Source of the DNA: Meghimatium bilineatum
Taxonomy: Eukaryota; Mollusca; Gastropoda; Stylommatophora; Philomycidae
Reading direction: 5' to 3'
Length of the DNA: 64,000 nt
Assembly (NCBI GenBank): GCA_034231615.1
Contig: CM067298.1
Location: forward strand, 33,796,127 to 33,860,126
The position numbers and the translations under genes were made by a program. Positions 47,891 through 59,261 of this stretch are shown piece by piece. The notes beneath the pieces are model-generated. The model saw nothing but the letters and a program-made list of their open reading frames with translations, ran no database searches and was not told the DNA's origin. How positions within the stretch are numbered: position 1 is the first letter of the stretch; every line of letters starts with the position of its first letter.

Positions 47891-47964
47891 ATTAGACTTA
47901 TGTAAAACACAGGTTTGTATATAGCTTCAATAAGACACGACAGACTATAGCTAAAACTAGTAGG

Positions 47965-48050
47965 TAATGATGCGAACACAAGAAATCATACACATTACAA
48001 TACACAAATAATATTCAACGTTTCAACCAAAAGGTCTTTATCAAGACCCA
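47965..48050 (-). repeat. Hammerhead-like family H, best solo copy
   Basis: On the minus strand it reads GTCTTGATAAAGACC, TTTT, GGTTGAAACGTTG, then AATATTATTTGTGTATTGTA. GACC and GGTT can pair as a stem between TTGATAA and GAAA, the layout of a hammerhead core (CUGANGA, stem II, GAAA), although CUGAUGA is not exact. It matches the fold-back arms at 0.75 and 1.08 kb over about 75 bp. Confidence 0.55.
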
Positions 48051-49738
48051 AACAAAACATCCAAAGACGACGAAAGGAAAAATTTTCTCAACAAACAAAC
48101 TAGTTATATTATCATAAGCAATACTACAAGTTGTGAACAAAGATTATAATTCAACAACATTTTAGATGCAACTTTGATTTTCTGATTACCAGCATCATGA
48201 TTTAATATACTTATACTTATATGATTTATATTATCTAGCGATAGTAGACTTGGATCTCGACCAAAAATGTACTTTTAAGCATGATGTCAGGTGCAAACAG
48301 GCAATCTCTTGACGACACATGTCGTAACACCTATTCCACATATCACTCACACGTTGAAAAATGAAACACATATTTGTTACCCTGTATTCTGGAATACAAT
48401 AGCTAGACAAATTCGTATTCTTTGTACGCGACTGCAGATACAAAATGTGTCCAACGAACAATTCTAACATACAGTTCAATAAATGTATCACCATCCGCAG
48501 TTCTATATGTGTTTTAAAACATGACCCAGCTGCATTTTGATAGCAGCCCTATTCAATTCTATTCCTGGTAAAAGAGGGTTAGGCATGTTATTATGTGTTT
48601 TGCTGAACCTTCAATTAATATAGAATTAGAAATAGAGCATATATAATGTATTCATAAATTCCATACCTTAGAAGTTATATGCACTTGCCCGCAGGTTGCA
48701 CGTTGCCATGCTCAGACTCCTAATATGTCTGAGCACATTGATGGACACGATTATTGTTACTATGTTAGTTTAACTACACCACATGTTCTTGATCCATGAC
48801 TTAGTTAGCTAGTCAGTTGTCAGATCATCACTACAATCTGGACACGCCCATAGTTCTAGGACACGCCGATCTCAACATGAATGTATCCACCATTACACGA
48901 CAACGGACAGATCTAGTTCTGTATTGGTTAACGAAATTCGTCTAAGCGTTCATGTCTTACGATGTCGCAATTCAACTTCAGTCCTTTTATTCTTGACAAG
49001 GGAAAGGAGTCATCAACTTCATTAATCTTATCTGTCAGTGATGTGTCTCGTAAGGAGTTCAATATGTCAGCTAGATCAATTGCTCCACCGCCCGACACAT
49101 CACCTTCTGTGTACTCATCCAGCTCAATGACTTAGTCACTACCATAATTTCCACAATCATGTTGCTTTATTCACATCACCACTCTCCTCCTTGATGGTAT
49201 TGTCAACGGACTGAGCAATGAAGACCTAAATACTTCGCAGGTGTCTAGCATCCGTGTATACAGTATTATCATATCACATTTCCTGGAATTCACCCTGATT
49301 AATGCATGTATTTCATAATCAAAATTGCACTACAATGTGTGATGTTCATTGGAAATTATTATTACTCGGAATGAGATACGCCAAATGACAGGCACACCAT
49401 ATATACATCATGCAACAGATGCCATGCCCTCCACCATGTACACACTTTGTATGCTTTTCTCAACACGTCCCATTCAATACCTTCATTATTGTCGTCAACT
49501 TCCTTCAACAATGTGGAATTGCGAATCAAATAAATGTACTTCGTGAGTTGTAATTTGGAGGTAGACTTGTGGTAAAACACTGCTCTCTATGACTTGTGTA
49601 TGGTAATAAGTTGAAACAGTTAACAAATTTTAAAAAAAAATAAACTCTTTCAATTTTCCTAATCGGTGAATAAAATCGTATACATAATCCACATATACTA
49701 TGAAAATGTCGTTATAATCCGTTGTTTGTTGTGTCAGT
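48051..49738. other. Unassigned sequence
   Basis: No reading frame with a known motif and no tandem repeat were found. Part of this may be old transposable-element sequence. Confidence 0.4.
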
Positions 49739-50106
49739 CAATGCTTAGAGTTCTTATTCACTACGTAGGTCCAGTTTTATTTGACACAGGTCCTACCAAT
49801 TAATGCTTCAATCTCTCATTCAGTGCGTACGTCCAGTTTCACTTGACACAGGTCCTACCAATCAATGCTTCAATCTCTCATTCAGTGCGTACGTCCAGTT
49901 TCACTTGACACAGGTCCTACCAATCAATGCTTAAATTTCTCATTCACTTCTTAGTTCCAGTTTTACTTGATACAATTCCTACCAATCAATGCTTCAATCT
50001 CTCATTCACTGCGTAGTTCTAGTTTTACTTGATACAATTCCTACCAGTCAATGCTTCAATTTCTCATTCACTTCTTAGTTCCAGTTTTACTTGACAAAAT
50101 TCCTAC
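49739..50106. repeat. 62-bp minisatellite, about six units
   Basis: Units contain AATGCTTCAATCTCTCATTC, AGTGCGTACGTCCAGTTTCA and CTTGACACAGGTCCTACCAA. Units 2 and 3 are nearly identical, later ones diverge. Confidence 0.95.
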
Positions 50107-50254
50107 TTTTGTTACATTTGATTTAAGGTGTTTTTTTAGTAGAAAAATCGCCAGTGATGGAACCTTAATCTTACTGTTTACAGATTCATATATGGATAAT
50201 TCCCTTCTGATGATGTTCGTCCGTCGTGATCGACGATGACCAAAAACTCAACCA

Positions 50255-50290
50255 TAATAATAATAACAATAAATAATAAAATAATAAAGT
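50255..50290. repeat. (AAT)n-like microsatellite
   Basis: Imperfect ATA/AAT run of about 35 bp next to the end of the zinc-finger remnant. Confidence 0.9.
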
Positions 50291-50541
50291 TAATAGTGCG
50301 TTTTTAAATGACTAGCAAGTCCAATGCGCGCACAAAATGTTCTTTTACAGAATTGACAACAATAGAATGTATCTGTGTGAGGTTGAGATGTTTTTTCTTT
50401 TCTACGTGTCCGCTTCTGTCTTGCAGTTTCTTGTCTGAATTCTTCTGCCGCTGGAGGTATAGTTGAAATGGAAAAGAATATTGTTACTGTCTGTTCTGCA
50501 GGCATGTCGTATGAGGCGATCACAGAAGGTTGCAGAGACAA
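50290..50541 (-). pseudogene. C-terminal C2H2 finger of an RTE-like ORF2
   Basis: The minus-strand frame ends AEEFRQETARQKRTRRKEKT, then FYCCQFCKRTFCARIGLASH and LKTHY, stop. The finger fits C-x2-C-x12-H-x3-H exactly. A terminal finger of the form FxCxxCxRxCxSRIGLxSHxRxH after a basic stretch is usual at the end of some animal RTE-like ORF2 proteins, which is why I call it a LINE tail and not a host regulator. Nothing recognisable of the RT lies upstream, so it is a fragment. Confidence 0.6.
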
Positions 50542-51030
50542 TAGACTGGCAAACTGTCAACTATGAAAAAAAAAATCTTCATTTTCACTGCATTACCTGT
50601 TTACATTTCTTATTTTTATCTTGTATCATATGATTTCCATGCATGATGAATATATGTGTCATTGGTTATTACACCTTCTATCTTTTGGTGCTGACTCCTA
50701 GGTGGCGGGTAATGTTTGATGTGCAATCACTACTGGTGGGTCAACAAATTTAATATAAGATACATGATATATTTGGCATAGGAGTGTATACTGCGATCCT
50801 GGCAGGACGTAAAGCGATGGCATGTTACCGTAGAGGAAAGCCTCCCTTTGGGGACTAAACATGCATCCATAAACTCCTATAACACAACCATGTTTCTGAG
50901 ACAATAATATATTTTGAGTCCAGGTGCGGCCTCAGTTACTCATCTTAGGAGAACCTATATTATTTTTATTATGGCTATCAATATCTACGTGCCCACCACT
51001 AAATGGCGTATTCTAATATCACCATCATAA
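50542..51030. other. Unassigned sequence
   Basis: A minus-strand open frame (50,698-50,904) contains GVYGCMFSPQREAFLYGNMP and IKFVDPPVVIA. I do not recognise it. Confidence 0.35.
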
Positions 51031-51037
51031 GGCTACA

Positions 51038-51200
51038 GTGTGGTGCATGTCTGAGAGGCTAGAGCGGTGGTCTCACACTTGTGAAGTCTAGAGTTAGATC
51101 CCCGGTAAGGACTGGATTTTCTGTTAGGGGTCAATTAAAAAAAATTCATCCAATTCATGACGTGGCGACAGCAAGGGCATACGGCCTTTATTGCAAAGCT
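51038..51200 (+). mobile_element. Possible second tRNA-like SINE
   Basis: TGTCTGAGAGGCTAGAGCGG resembles a Leu/Ser-type A box region, and GAGTTAGATCCCCGG resembles a B box about 40 bp on. An A-rich run (TTAAAAAAAA) and a further body follow. Only one copy occurs in the window, so family status is inferred. Confidence 0.45.
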
Positions 51201-51254
51201 ACACAATTCATACATGTAAATCCTTAACGAGAAACATGTCGCATTTGACAGTTA

Positions 51255-51725
51255 TTCTTTTGACATAAAGCTATCAAGAACTACTTGCTCAACGCTACAT
51301 CAAGTCGTTCATCATCATCATCATCATACGGCTATCAAGAACTACTTGCTCGACCTTAAATGCAGGATTTCATTATCATAAGACAATCAAGAACCGCTAA
51401 ATGAAGAACTTTAATACCATCATGAGGCGACTAGGAGCCACTTGCTTACCACTAAATAAAGTATTTCAATATCAATATAAGGCGATCAAGAACTACTTGC
51501 TTACCACTAAATGAAGTATTTAAATGTCATCATCATCATGAGACGATCAAGAACTACTTGCTCACCACTAAATGAAGTATTTAAATGTCATCATCATCAT
51601 GAGGCGATCAAGAATTACTTGCTTACCACTAAATGAAGTTTGTATATGCCATCATCATCATGAGTCGTTCAAGAACTACTTGCTTACCACTAAATGAAGT
51701 ATTTCAATAATATCATTATATAATG
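51255..51725. repeat. About 60-bp minisatellite containing (CAT)n
   Basis: Seven or eight units are found: CGATCAAGAACTACTTGCTT, ACCACTAAATGAAGTATTT, then ATGTCATCATCATCATGAGG of variable length. The CAT count differs between units. Confidence 0.93.
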
Positions 51726-52117
51726 CTTATAAGGTTACCTATATAAGGTTACCTATTTCTTCTGAATCTTTTTATATATTTCAACATACATCTACGATAT
51801 CCTTGTCTCCTGTGGCAATGTTAATTGTATGCTGCGCCAACAGTATTTTATTTTAAGCGATAGTTCTCAATCTCCCACCGAATCTCCCGTGTAATATGAC
51901 ACTGGTCCTTCAAGATTACCAACATCCCAGAGAATGAAGTTTTATTGTATAGAAGTTTTGTTGTTGTATAGAGGAGCCTTTCATACAACATTAGAATATA
52001 GATATAAAATGATACCTCGAACGTCAATTTAAATTTATTTAATTAACACAATATCATAACGAGATGGCGTAGGGACTACTGCTCATAAGCCATGCTCAAA
52101 TGGCTCAGAAGTCTTAG
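51726..52117. other. Unassigned sequence
   Basis: Nothing recognised except a short direct repeat AAGGTTACCTATAT near 51,731. Confidence 0.4.
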
Positions 52118-52632
52118 ATGATTCTCTGGTTATCCCATATGTGCTTCGTCCGTTATACACGAAAAGGCATGCTGCTTGTCGAGATTACCACTCATAGAAT
52201 ACAACTCGGTAGCTTCAAACCATATTTCCCAGAGATCTACAAAAATTCATCGACAGCACAAGACAAACGTAAACTTGTGAAAGCTAAAATGGCATGCTTA
52301 CGAAGAAACCTAGGAATATCGCTAAGAGACAATGAGGACATTAGGCGAAGAACCGGCACCACCCAAATCTTGGAATATATTAAGAGACAACAGATCAAAT
52401 GGTTTGCACAAATCAGCAGATTACCATCAGACAGAATACCACAGCAAACTTTGCTACACAGATACAGTGAAAGCACATCTGGAACCCGACCACGAAAATG
52501 ATGGACCTCCGAAATAAAATGTGCGACAATTTCACAATATACTCAACACACACGGGGTCATCTCCAGAAGACTCTCCTATCCACGATGCTGAAAGGCAAC
52601 AGAGTGTTTAGCTAATTGATAGATAGATAAAG
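52118..52632 (+). pseudogene. RTE-like RT C-terminus
   Basis: The plus strand reads KLVKAKMACLRRNLGISLRD, NEDIRRRTGTTQILEYIKRQ and QIKWFAQISRLPSDRIPQQT. It then has SGTRPRK, stop, WTSEIK in place of GRPRKRWxxEI, and HLQKTLLSTMLKGNRVF near the end. The 3' tail is TTGATAGATAGATAAAG, a short tandem tail. 5'-truncated, with one stop and later frameshifts. Confidence 0.88.
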
Positions 52633-52769
52633 AAGTCGTTGTACTTGTGACTTCTTGAGAATAAAGTGAATCGATTAGCAACTACACTATGAAGATCCAT
52701 GCATGCAAAACGCTGCTTCATCGTCGTCAAAGGTCAGACTCCTATAATATTTACATATGTAAAACACTC

Positions 52770-53010
52770 CCGTGTGTTACCGTGCCCGAAACGGGAGTAA
52801 ACTATACCACCACTGTTTATCTTCCATCCATGTCGTAATATGCGACTAAAGAGGTTATGTGGTTAACTGACTGTCGTATCTTTATACGGTCAAAACAACC
52901 ATAAGCAGTGCTGAAGCCGGATATGTCAGGCATATAGGCGCAGATATCGAGGGCACGCTGTAAACCATAACACGGTGCATTTCGTCCTCTGTATTATATA
53001 CTACAATAAT
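52770..53010 (+). repeat. Interspersed family R1, copy 4
   Basis: It reads CCATGTCGTAATATGCGACT, AAGCAGTGCTGAAGCCGGAT, ATGTCAGGCATATAGGCGCA and TGTAAACCATAACACGGTGC. The central GAARYCGGATRTGTCAGGC block is shared with all other copies. Confidence 0.7.
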
Positions 53011-54535
53011 TACAATAGCGTACGCCTCTATCGAACAATAAGAAAGTAATTTTTTATATTTTTTTTTTAAATTTCTGATACAGCTTATCTCTTTTGGGAA
53101 TTCTCCAACTGTGTCCTCTGAGTGTGGCTCAAATTTCCCAACTGAGTTCTTTAACTTGTTGGCGTGAGCAACACTTAGTCTGAGAGAAAAACAAATCTCA
53201 AGCGTAGGGTAAATTCAGATCTATGTAAATGATCTTCAATACTGCTATAAATTGTATTGACAGAATAATTAGCATACACGTTGTTTGTGGCCGTATGTGA
53301 ATTTGTGAGTGTATTTATGTTGTATATATGTAATGTTCTATGAATATTAAGTTCTATGTGCCCATGTTTGTGTGTGTGTGTGAGAAAGATCATGTTTTTG
53401 TATGCCTATGTGTATGTGTGCGCCTGTGTGTGTGTACGGGCGCATCTGGTCCGATTCAATTAATGACTATGTAAGCAGAAGCATGTATAGAAACAATTCG
53501 AGGTCGCAGGCTGGATATTCAGTACAAATAAACATACCCCAGATGTATGGCGCTTGTTTCTCGTCGTCTGTTTCAACAGGTCACAGTACATCAATTCTGA
53601 TAGGCAAGTATATTGTGCACGTCTCGTAGAGATCATTCTGCCATGAAGTAAATGCAAATTAGTAAAATACAACAACAATGGTTCAATATACGTTTTACAA
53701 ATAGGACAAATACACAGCGTCAACGTTTCCACCACTTGGCCTTTGTAAGATAAAGACAAATAGCACACACACATGCTGAATAAAAAAGACATAAAATCAA
53801 CATTAGAGGAAAATATATAGGCATCTATGTTGCCATATGAGAAATGGATGGAAGTAGATGGAAGTAGTGAGTAGGAAATCAACATAAAATACATCTTAAG
53901 ATAAATAAGTGGACATTTAAATGAGTGCTTGGTGAGGTGTACAGCACAGTACGGTAGAAAGCAAATTTAGGACGGTTACAATGTGGTATAATCAAAAATA
54001 AACACAGACACACTTTAGTAAAACTGTCCGTCACGAGTGTTTTATTTTACTGTTTCAATTACCTCGTGATAGACAGTTTTACTGCAGTATTTCTTTCTGC
54101 TGGGTTTATGAACACTGACAAGAGGATGCAAGCCGGAAGAGAAGAGCCGAAGACCATGTCTCCAACTATGCATACTGCAGAAAGGAAGAAAATTCACAAA
54201 AAGCCCCAGAATTAGAATGTATCTCCTTAAGAGTAGGAGACTTGTTATACACCGCTCAGAGTTGGGCTTTTGAAATTGAAATAAATATCTACAGAAGCCC
54301 ACAACGTTGCATATAGGAAGGAAGAGCTAATAAATCGTAATTTTTTTGGTTCGATACAACAACAATATATGTGTTTGTTAGCTTGGTTTTTTTATCCCCA
54401 GAAATAATAAATGGTGATGATATAGTTTATTTTTTAATGTGCAATGAGGTTTCTCCAGAAACGTATTTCGTAAGTAGAAAACAACTTTCGCTATCAAAGA
54501 CATGCGGTGCCTTAATAATACATTTGTTGTTTAGA
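53011..54535. other. Unassigned, with one weak family H copy
   Basis: At 53,712-53,755 (minus) ACAAAGGCCAAGTGGTGGAA, ACGTTGACG keeps the GAAACGTTG end of family H. GT-rich simple sequence lies at 53,370-53,440. No gene was recognised. Confidence 0.4.
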
Positions 54536-54690
54536 TGCATATGTGATCATACAGAAATGTTTAGATGTCTATGTGTACATGCAGAAATGTTTAGATCTCT
54601 ATGTGTACATGTCGAAATGTTTAGATGCTTATATGTGCATGCATAAATGTTTAGATGCGTATGTGTACATACAGAAATGTTTATATATAT
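54536..54690. repeat. 30-bp minisatellite, left half, about five units
   Basis: Units AAATGTTTAGATGCTTATGT, GTACATGCAG are found. Because the period is 30 bp, one frame is open and encodes MQKCLDVYVY-like decapeptides. The array resumes at 55,358. Confidence 0.95.
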
Positions 54691-55355
54691 ATATATACAC
54701 TGATGGATCTGTAATTAGGCATGTTCGCAGTGCTTGGGCCTTTACAGCTCAGTGCGCAGGTAAAATGATCAAGGAGGAAAATGGTGCCTTTGCGGTCACT
54801 ACGAGTAGTATGACCACGGAGACTATGGCGGTGACCAAGGCATTTGAGTGGATACGTACACAGAAAATAACGCAGGTCTGCATCTTAAGTGACTCTATGA
54901 GTATGATTAAGAAGGTACAAGTGGGTCTCGTTCGCGAACAGTGGATTGAGGCCTTGAGAAATGCGAGCTTGAAAGCGGTTACATTTATTTTCGTGCCGGG
55001 ACATGTGGGCGTTCGAGGCAATGAAAGAGCGGATCAACTGGCATCGTGTGCGATTGTGGCAAAGGGCGATGGGGCAATGGATCGCGCTGACGTGTTGAAC
55101 TCCTTAAGACATATAACACGCGAGAGTGAGACTAATGTGGATGATGATTCCTTTTCAATGGCTAGGATTAAAGATCAGGGATTGAAATGCGGTGTTGCTA
55201 GAGGTGAACATTTTGGAGGGCGCAGAAGAATGATGGTCAACCAGCATAGGACCGGTACTGTCAGCAGAAGTGTGATGGCGGATACACTCAAGGAGAGATC
55301 GGAGCAACTATGGATGTGTCCAGTTTGCAGTGATGATGATCCGACGACTAACTAA
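54690..55355 (+). CDS. Intact RNase H domain of a LINE, fused to minisatellite frame
   Basis: The open frame begins at 54,543 inside the minisatellite (about 47 residues of decapeptide repeats), then enters a complete RNase H fold. Numbering from the 54,543 start: IYTDGSV with Asp54, TTSSMTTETMAV with Glu93, ILSDSMSM with Asp117, and VPGHVGVRGNERADQLA with His154 and Asp164. All expected catalytic residues are present. The tail ends WMCPVCSDDDPTTN, stop. RNase H in LINEs removes RNA from the DNA:RNA hybrid. There is no RT upstream, so the copy is 5'-truncated. It is clearly GC-richer than its flanks, suggesting a recent insertion. Expression is unproven. Confidence 0.85.
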   Translation, partial: YIYTDGSVIRHVRSAWAFTAQCAGKMIKEENGAFAVTTSSMTTETMAVTKAFEWIRTQKITQVCILSDSMSMIKKVQVGLVREQWIEALRNASLKAVTFIFVPGHVGVRGNERADQLASCAIVAKGDGAMDRADVLNSLRHITRESETNVDDDSFSMARIKDQGLKCGVARGEHFGGRRRMMVNQHRTGTVSRSVMADTLKERSEQLWMCPVCSDDDPTTN

Positions 55356-55357
55356 CA

Positions 55358-55512
55358 TAAATGTTTAGATGCTTATTTGTGCATGCAGAAATGTTTAGAT
55401 GTCTATGTGTGCATGCAGAAATGTTTAGATGCTTATGTGTGCATGCAGAAATGTTTAGATGCTTTTGTGTGCATACAGAAATGAATGTCTGGATGCTTAT
55501 GTGTGAATGCAG
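55358..55512. repeat. 30-bp minisatellite, right half, about five units
   Basis: Units AAATGTTTAGATGCTTATGT, GTGCATGCAG are found, the same monomer as left of the RNase H insertion, ending in a diverged unit. Confidence 0.95.
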
Positions 55513-56929
55513 AAGGCATGTTATCTAAAATTCCACTGAGAATAATTAGCAATGATGCTCAAGATGACAAGATATCGGAATAATATAATAATAAAATAAT
55601 ACTCCGTTAAGGTAGCTGTCGTACTGAATACTGTCAACGCAAAAAAGCCCTGCAGAATCTTCAACCAATCGGACCTATATTGAAAAGTCATATCCAGACC
55701 AAACATTGATGTTATAAATTAGGAATTTAAGATTCCGCTAGTTTTCCTTCCACCTTTCCTTGGAAAATAGTTTTATAAAGTGAGTCATGTCACGTTACAT
55801 GTTCAAATCAAATAGGTTTGCACCATATCACCATTGCCAAAAGTAGTTCTTAATAACATCCAAGTTTGCTAACAACTACACTTGACACAGGTGATATGAG
55901 AATACAAGAGACTGAATAGTGATGAAAAAAATCCCTTGGCTGTGAACAGGTATCTCTTGACAGCCGATGTTCTTTCTGACTAAATTCCATGTTGTTCCCA
56001 GTTGTGTAGCTCAGGTGACAACCAGGCTGATGTAATGCCTCAAATATATTGATGTGTAAAAGGGGATTATAGATCCATATTTAGTCACCATATGGAGAAA
56101 TTCCATTGCGCCAGTATTCCAGATTCCATAATTACAACGTCTTGGTCAAGAGTAAAATACACTTCTGGTCATCATTCTGCCATATTTATTGACCAATTCA
56201 CAGTGATGACACATCTAGCATTCCCCATTACCCATGAGCTTACCACAATGTCCGCAGGCCTGTATCTCATCATCATCATCCATGGGATTATTTTATCTAA
56301 GATAAAAGTAAATGTCCCGATTTCCACACGGAAAAAGGAAATGAATAGAATGGAAGAAGAACTTAACAACTGCAATGCCGATAATGATAGTCTGTATACA
56401 TAACACAACATATCCTGGTAAATTCCATCCTAGAAGACTGCACATCATTTTAATTTCAGATCAGATATTGTATATACCTTATGTGACTGAACCATCAGCG
56501 GAAAAGACCTATATGATTGCATTTCTCTCTTGCATAATCGTGTAGATTTCTTGTGTTTGCGTTGTAATTGCTATTTTATTGTAGAGTATTATGATACTAA
56601 ATTACTAAATATTGTGATATTTCGGCTGTTATGCTAGCAGTATTTGATTTGAGAAAATCGTATCTTCCGTGTTATGGACAGAGTAATGAAGTACACAAAA
56701 TCAAGGCTGTAATTTAGTCTAAATTCAACTTGACAGAAAGATGTGGACATTGCTACTAATTTTGGCTAACACGACTGCTTTTTTTTCATTGGTCACTTTT
56801 CATATACATTGCACTTCCCACTATTGTAGCTATGTCCTGAATCAAAGATACCAGCATTTAACGTTGATAAAATATAGCCTATAGTTTAATAATTAATTGT
56901 TCGTCTTTTGTATGCATTCTTAAATATGC
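55513..56929. other. Unassigned sequence
   Basis: No gene recognised. A 103-codon plus frame at 56,092-56,403 has no family motif that I know. Confidence 0.4.
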
Positions 56930-57060
56930 ATTCAACAGATTAGCAGAATGTAAAGCAAAGAAAGGAGTGCTTTTTGTCATGGTTTACACCTTGGTTGTGA
57001 TATATGCGCCTTTTGACCTGCCACATTCGTCTTGAGCATATCTAACCTAGCAAAACAATT
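56930..57060 (-). repeat. Interspersed family R1, copy 5 (partial)
   Basis: The plus strand (CAACAGATTAGCAGAATGTA, GTCATGGTTTACACCTTGG, TTTTGACCTGCCACATTCG) is the inverse complement of the R1 centre and end. Confidence 0.6.
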
Positions 57061-57794
57061 AAATATATATGCATATACAAGGGAAAAGGAAGTTATTTCA
57101 AAGAGTATTAGTTTCATGCATTTGAAGCCATTGTCGTATCCTAAAATATTTACAGCTCAATATCTCTAAATTCACACTCTCCACGAGTAAGAAATGAGTC
57201 TTCACTAAATGCATCTTCTCATAGAAAAAAGTGGCTCAGTTTTAAGTACCGGAGATTAGTTCCCAAACTAATTTAAGTACTTCATTTCAGGAGCGGAAAA
57301 TCCGTGCATTACTCGGTCGTGAAATACACTCTATTCCAAATGTTGGATTGAATTGAAGCAGTCAATGTACGGAATCGATTTAATCTCATTCGACTCTTCT
57401 ACTTCAAAAACCGATTGCTTCTCAAATTCACTTTCCGTTTACGCTCAATTTTATCTCTGAACAAAAGTTGTATTGTATACATTCATACAGAATGTAATGA
57501 TTTCTGTACTTAGTACAGAAATGACGATTTCACATTGTTGTTCTAGCAGTAACTGTTGAGTATCTAAGGCTCTTGGTAGTGTCAACGTTAGTAAGTACTG
57601 AAGTGACCATTAACAGTAAATTTACATGACTTGTGTACCAATTAAAATATTACCAATTCTCAGTATGGAAGTCTATATGTAGATACATAGAAAGACAAGA
57701 AATGTCCTTGAAAAATATCGAGATATATAAAGTTGAAATAAGAGGATACGTGGCCAGTACTAACATTTATCTCATATTTCGTACCAGTATTGCC
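57061..57794. other. Unassigned sequence
   Basis: Nothing recognised. Confidence 0.4.
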
Positions 57795-58030
57795 GAGGCC
57801 CGAAATCGGAACAAAGAATAGCGACACTATAACATGCTACGCATGTCGTAAGAGGCGACAAAGTGGTTTTAGGGTTTAGTTGCATAACTCAAACCTTAGA
57901 GGATTAAATTGACCCACAAACCGTTCTGAAATCGGATGTGTCAGGTCAAATCACAGACTAATGCAATCAGTTCTTCGATCAACATTCTGCTAATCAACAG
58001 GAGTTTGAGAACAAATGAAAAAGAAGAATT
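57795..58030 (+). repeat. Interspersed family R1, copy 6
   Basis: It reads GCCGAGGCCCGAAATCGGAA, ACGCATGTCGTAAGAGGCGA, TCTGAAATCGGATGTGTCAG and ACATTCTGCTAATCAACAGG, then GAGTTTGAGAACAAATGAAA. The 5' part also aligns with 60,890-60,960. Confidence 0.75.
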
Positions 58031-58446
58031 GCCAAGCTCAATAGACTGGGCAGACACAAAGATATGTTGGTGATTTGAAATGATTCGTTTTTCGTTTGGT
58101 CGTCTCCTAAGCACTCTTCATTTTCTATGAGAAGTGTGTTTCATCGCTGTCGATTTGCTAGATCTGTCACAGCGGTGTTTCCATTTTAAATCTATTCTAT
58201 AGTCTATTTCTATTATATTCTAATAACTGTGTTCTAATCTATTAAAATGGTATCCATCAATACATTCCGCTACCTTCTAATATAACATATGAACATGTTT
58301 CATCTTCACACAATTCATTCTATTTGCTTGTAATCTTCTCTAATATATTGCACTCTGTGTTTTGCTTCTTTTAAACGTATGTTTCTCTAAACAGCACTTT
58401 AATAGTTGGTATTTGTTGTTAAACAAAAATAGATTGAAGTTATATA
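58031..58446. other. Unassigned AT-rich sequence
   Basis: No gene or repeat was recognised. Confidence 0.4.
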
Positions 58447-58701
58447 CTCTGTTCACGCTAAGAATGAATTGGGTCAGTGCTTCTGATTGGTTGTTGGACG
58501 CATAATGCATTAATCGATAGATAAGTGCCTAATAATTTTGTTTTAAATTTCGTTTCCTAATTTGTTTTGTTTCAATATTGTTTTTAAATGTTTTACAAAA
58601 TATTGTTTTTACATGACATCAGCTGTTTTAAAAACCACCTATTGTCGCGTAGTAATGTGGGGGTGTGTTTTGACCCACTTCATTCTTAGAGTGAACAGAA
58701 A
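58447..58701. mobile_element. MITE with about 30-bp inverted ends
   Basis: The left end CTCTGTTCACGCTAAGAATG, AATTGGGTCA is matched by the right end TGACCCACTTCATTCTTAGA, GTGAACAGA as an inverse complement with about three differences. The element is 255 bp, AT-rich and non-coding. TA occurs close outside both ends, which would suit a Tc1/mariner-type non-autonomous element, but the exact boundary is uncertain. Confidence 0.7.
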
Positions 58702-58984
58702 ATAGATATAGCTTTGATCAATTTTAGACTTCATTCTGGGATATTAGATGCTAGCATATCGTCTGAGGTTTAGTGCATGTTATTGTTAAGATAATACGTT
58801 TTGAGATTCAATATGTTGTGTTGATGTGTAGGCTATGTTAGTTGAGTAAAAAGTGTTCATCGTATGTTATTTTAAATAATCTAATCTGATCCCAATGATT
58901 GTCGCAACAGATATGTCTTTGGTGTTACTTTTCGCTCATCTGTGATCCACGACTGTAATTGTTTCTTTAGTAGCTAATAAACAC

Positions 58985-59125
58985 CGATGCAGGATTTGTA
59001 TGCTCATTGGTGCAAATAAAATGGGTATACAATAAATCTCCGTTCTCTGTACTATATCCTGCTAGAAATCGAGAAGGCTATTGTATTGCTAAAAAAAAGA
59101 TCTAGCGCGAGTTTGATAACAAACA
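58985..59125 (+). repeat. Interspersed family R2, copy 3
   Basis: It reads TGCTCATTGGTGCAAATAAA, ATCTCCGTTCTCTGTACTAT, ATCCTGCTAGAAATCGAGAA and AGATCTAGCGCGAGTTTGAT, co-linear with the copies at 9.1 and 46.4 kb. Confidence 0.7.
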
Positions 59126-59261
59126 CTTGAAGAAAAATTAGCACAACATATTACATAGTACATTGTCTACATCCGATGTGGTATTTTTATAGTGGTTCCA
59201 TTTTAACGTAGTAGATTTGTTTCCGTTAGATCATAAGAATTGCGAATAGTATATATCGTGT

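Noticed and set aside
50500..50525. CATGTCGTATGAGGCGATC as another R1 copy
   Set aside because: It resembles the R1 start block (GTCGTAAGAGGCGA), but none of the later R1 blocks follow.
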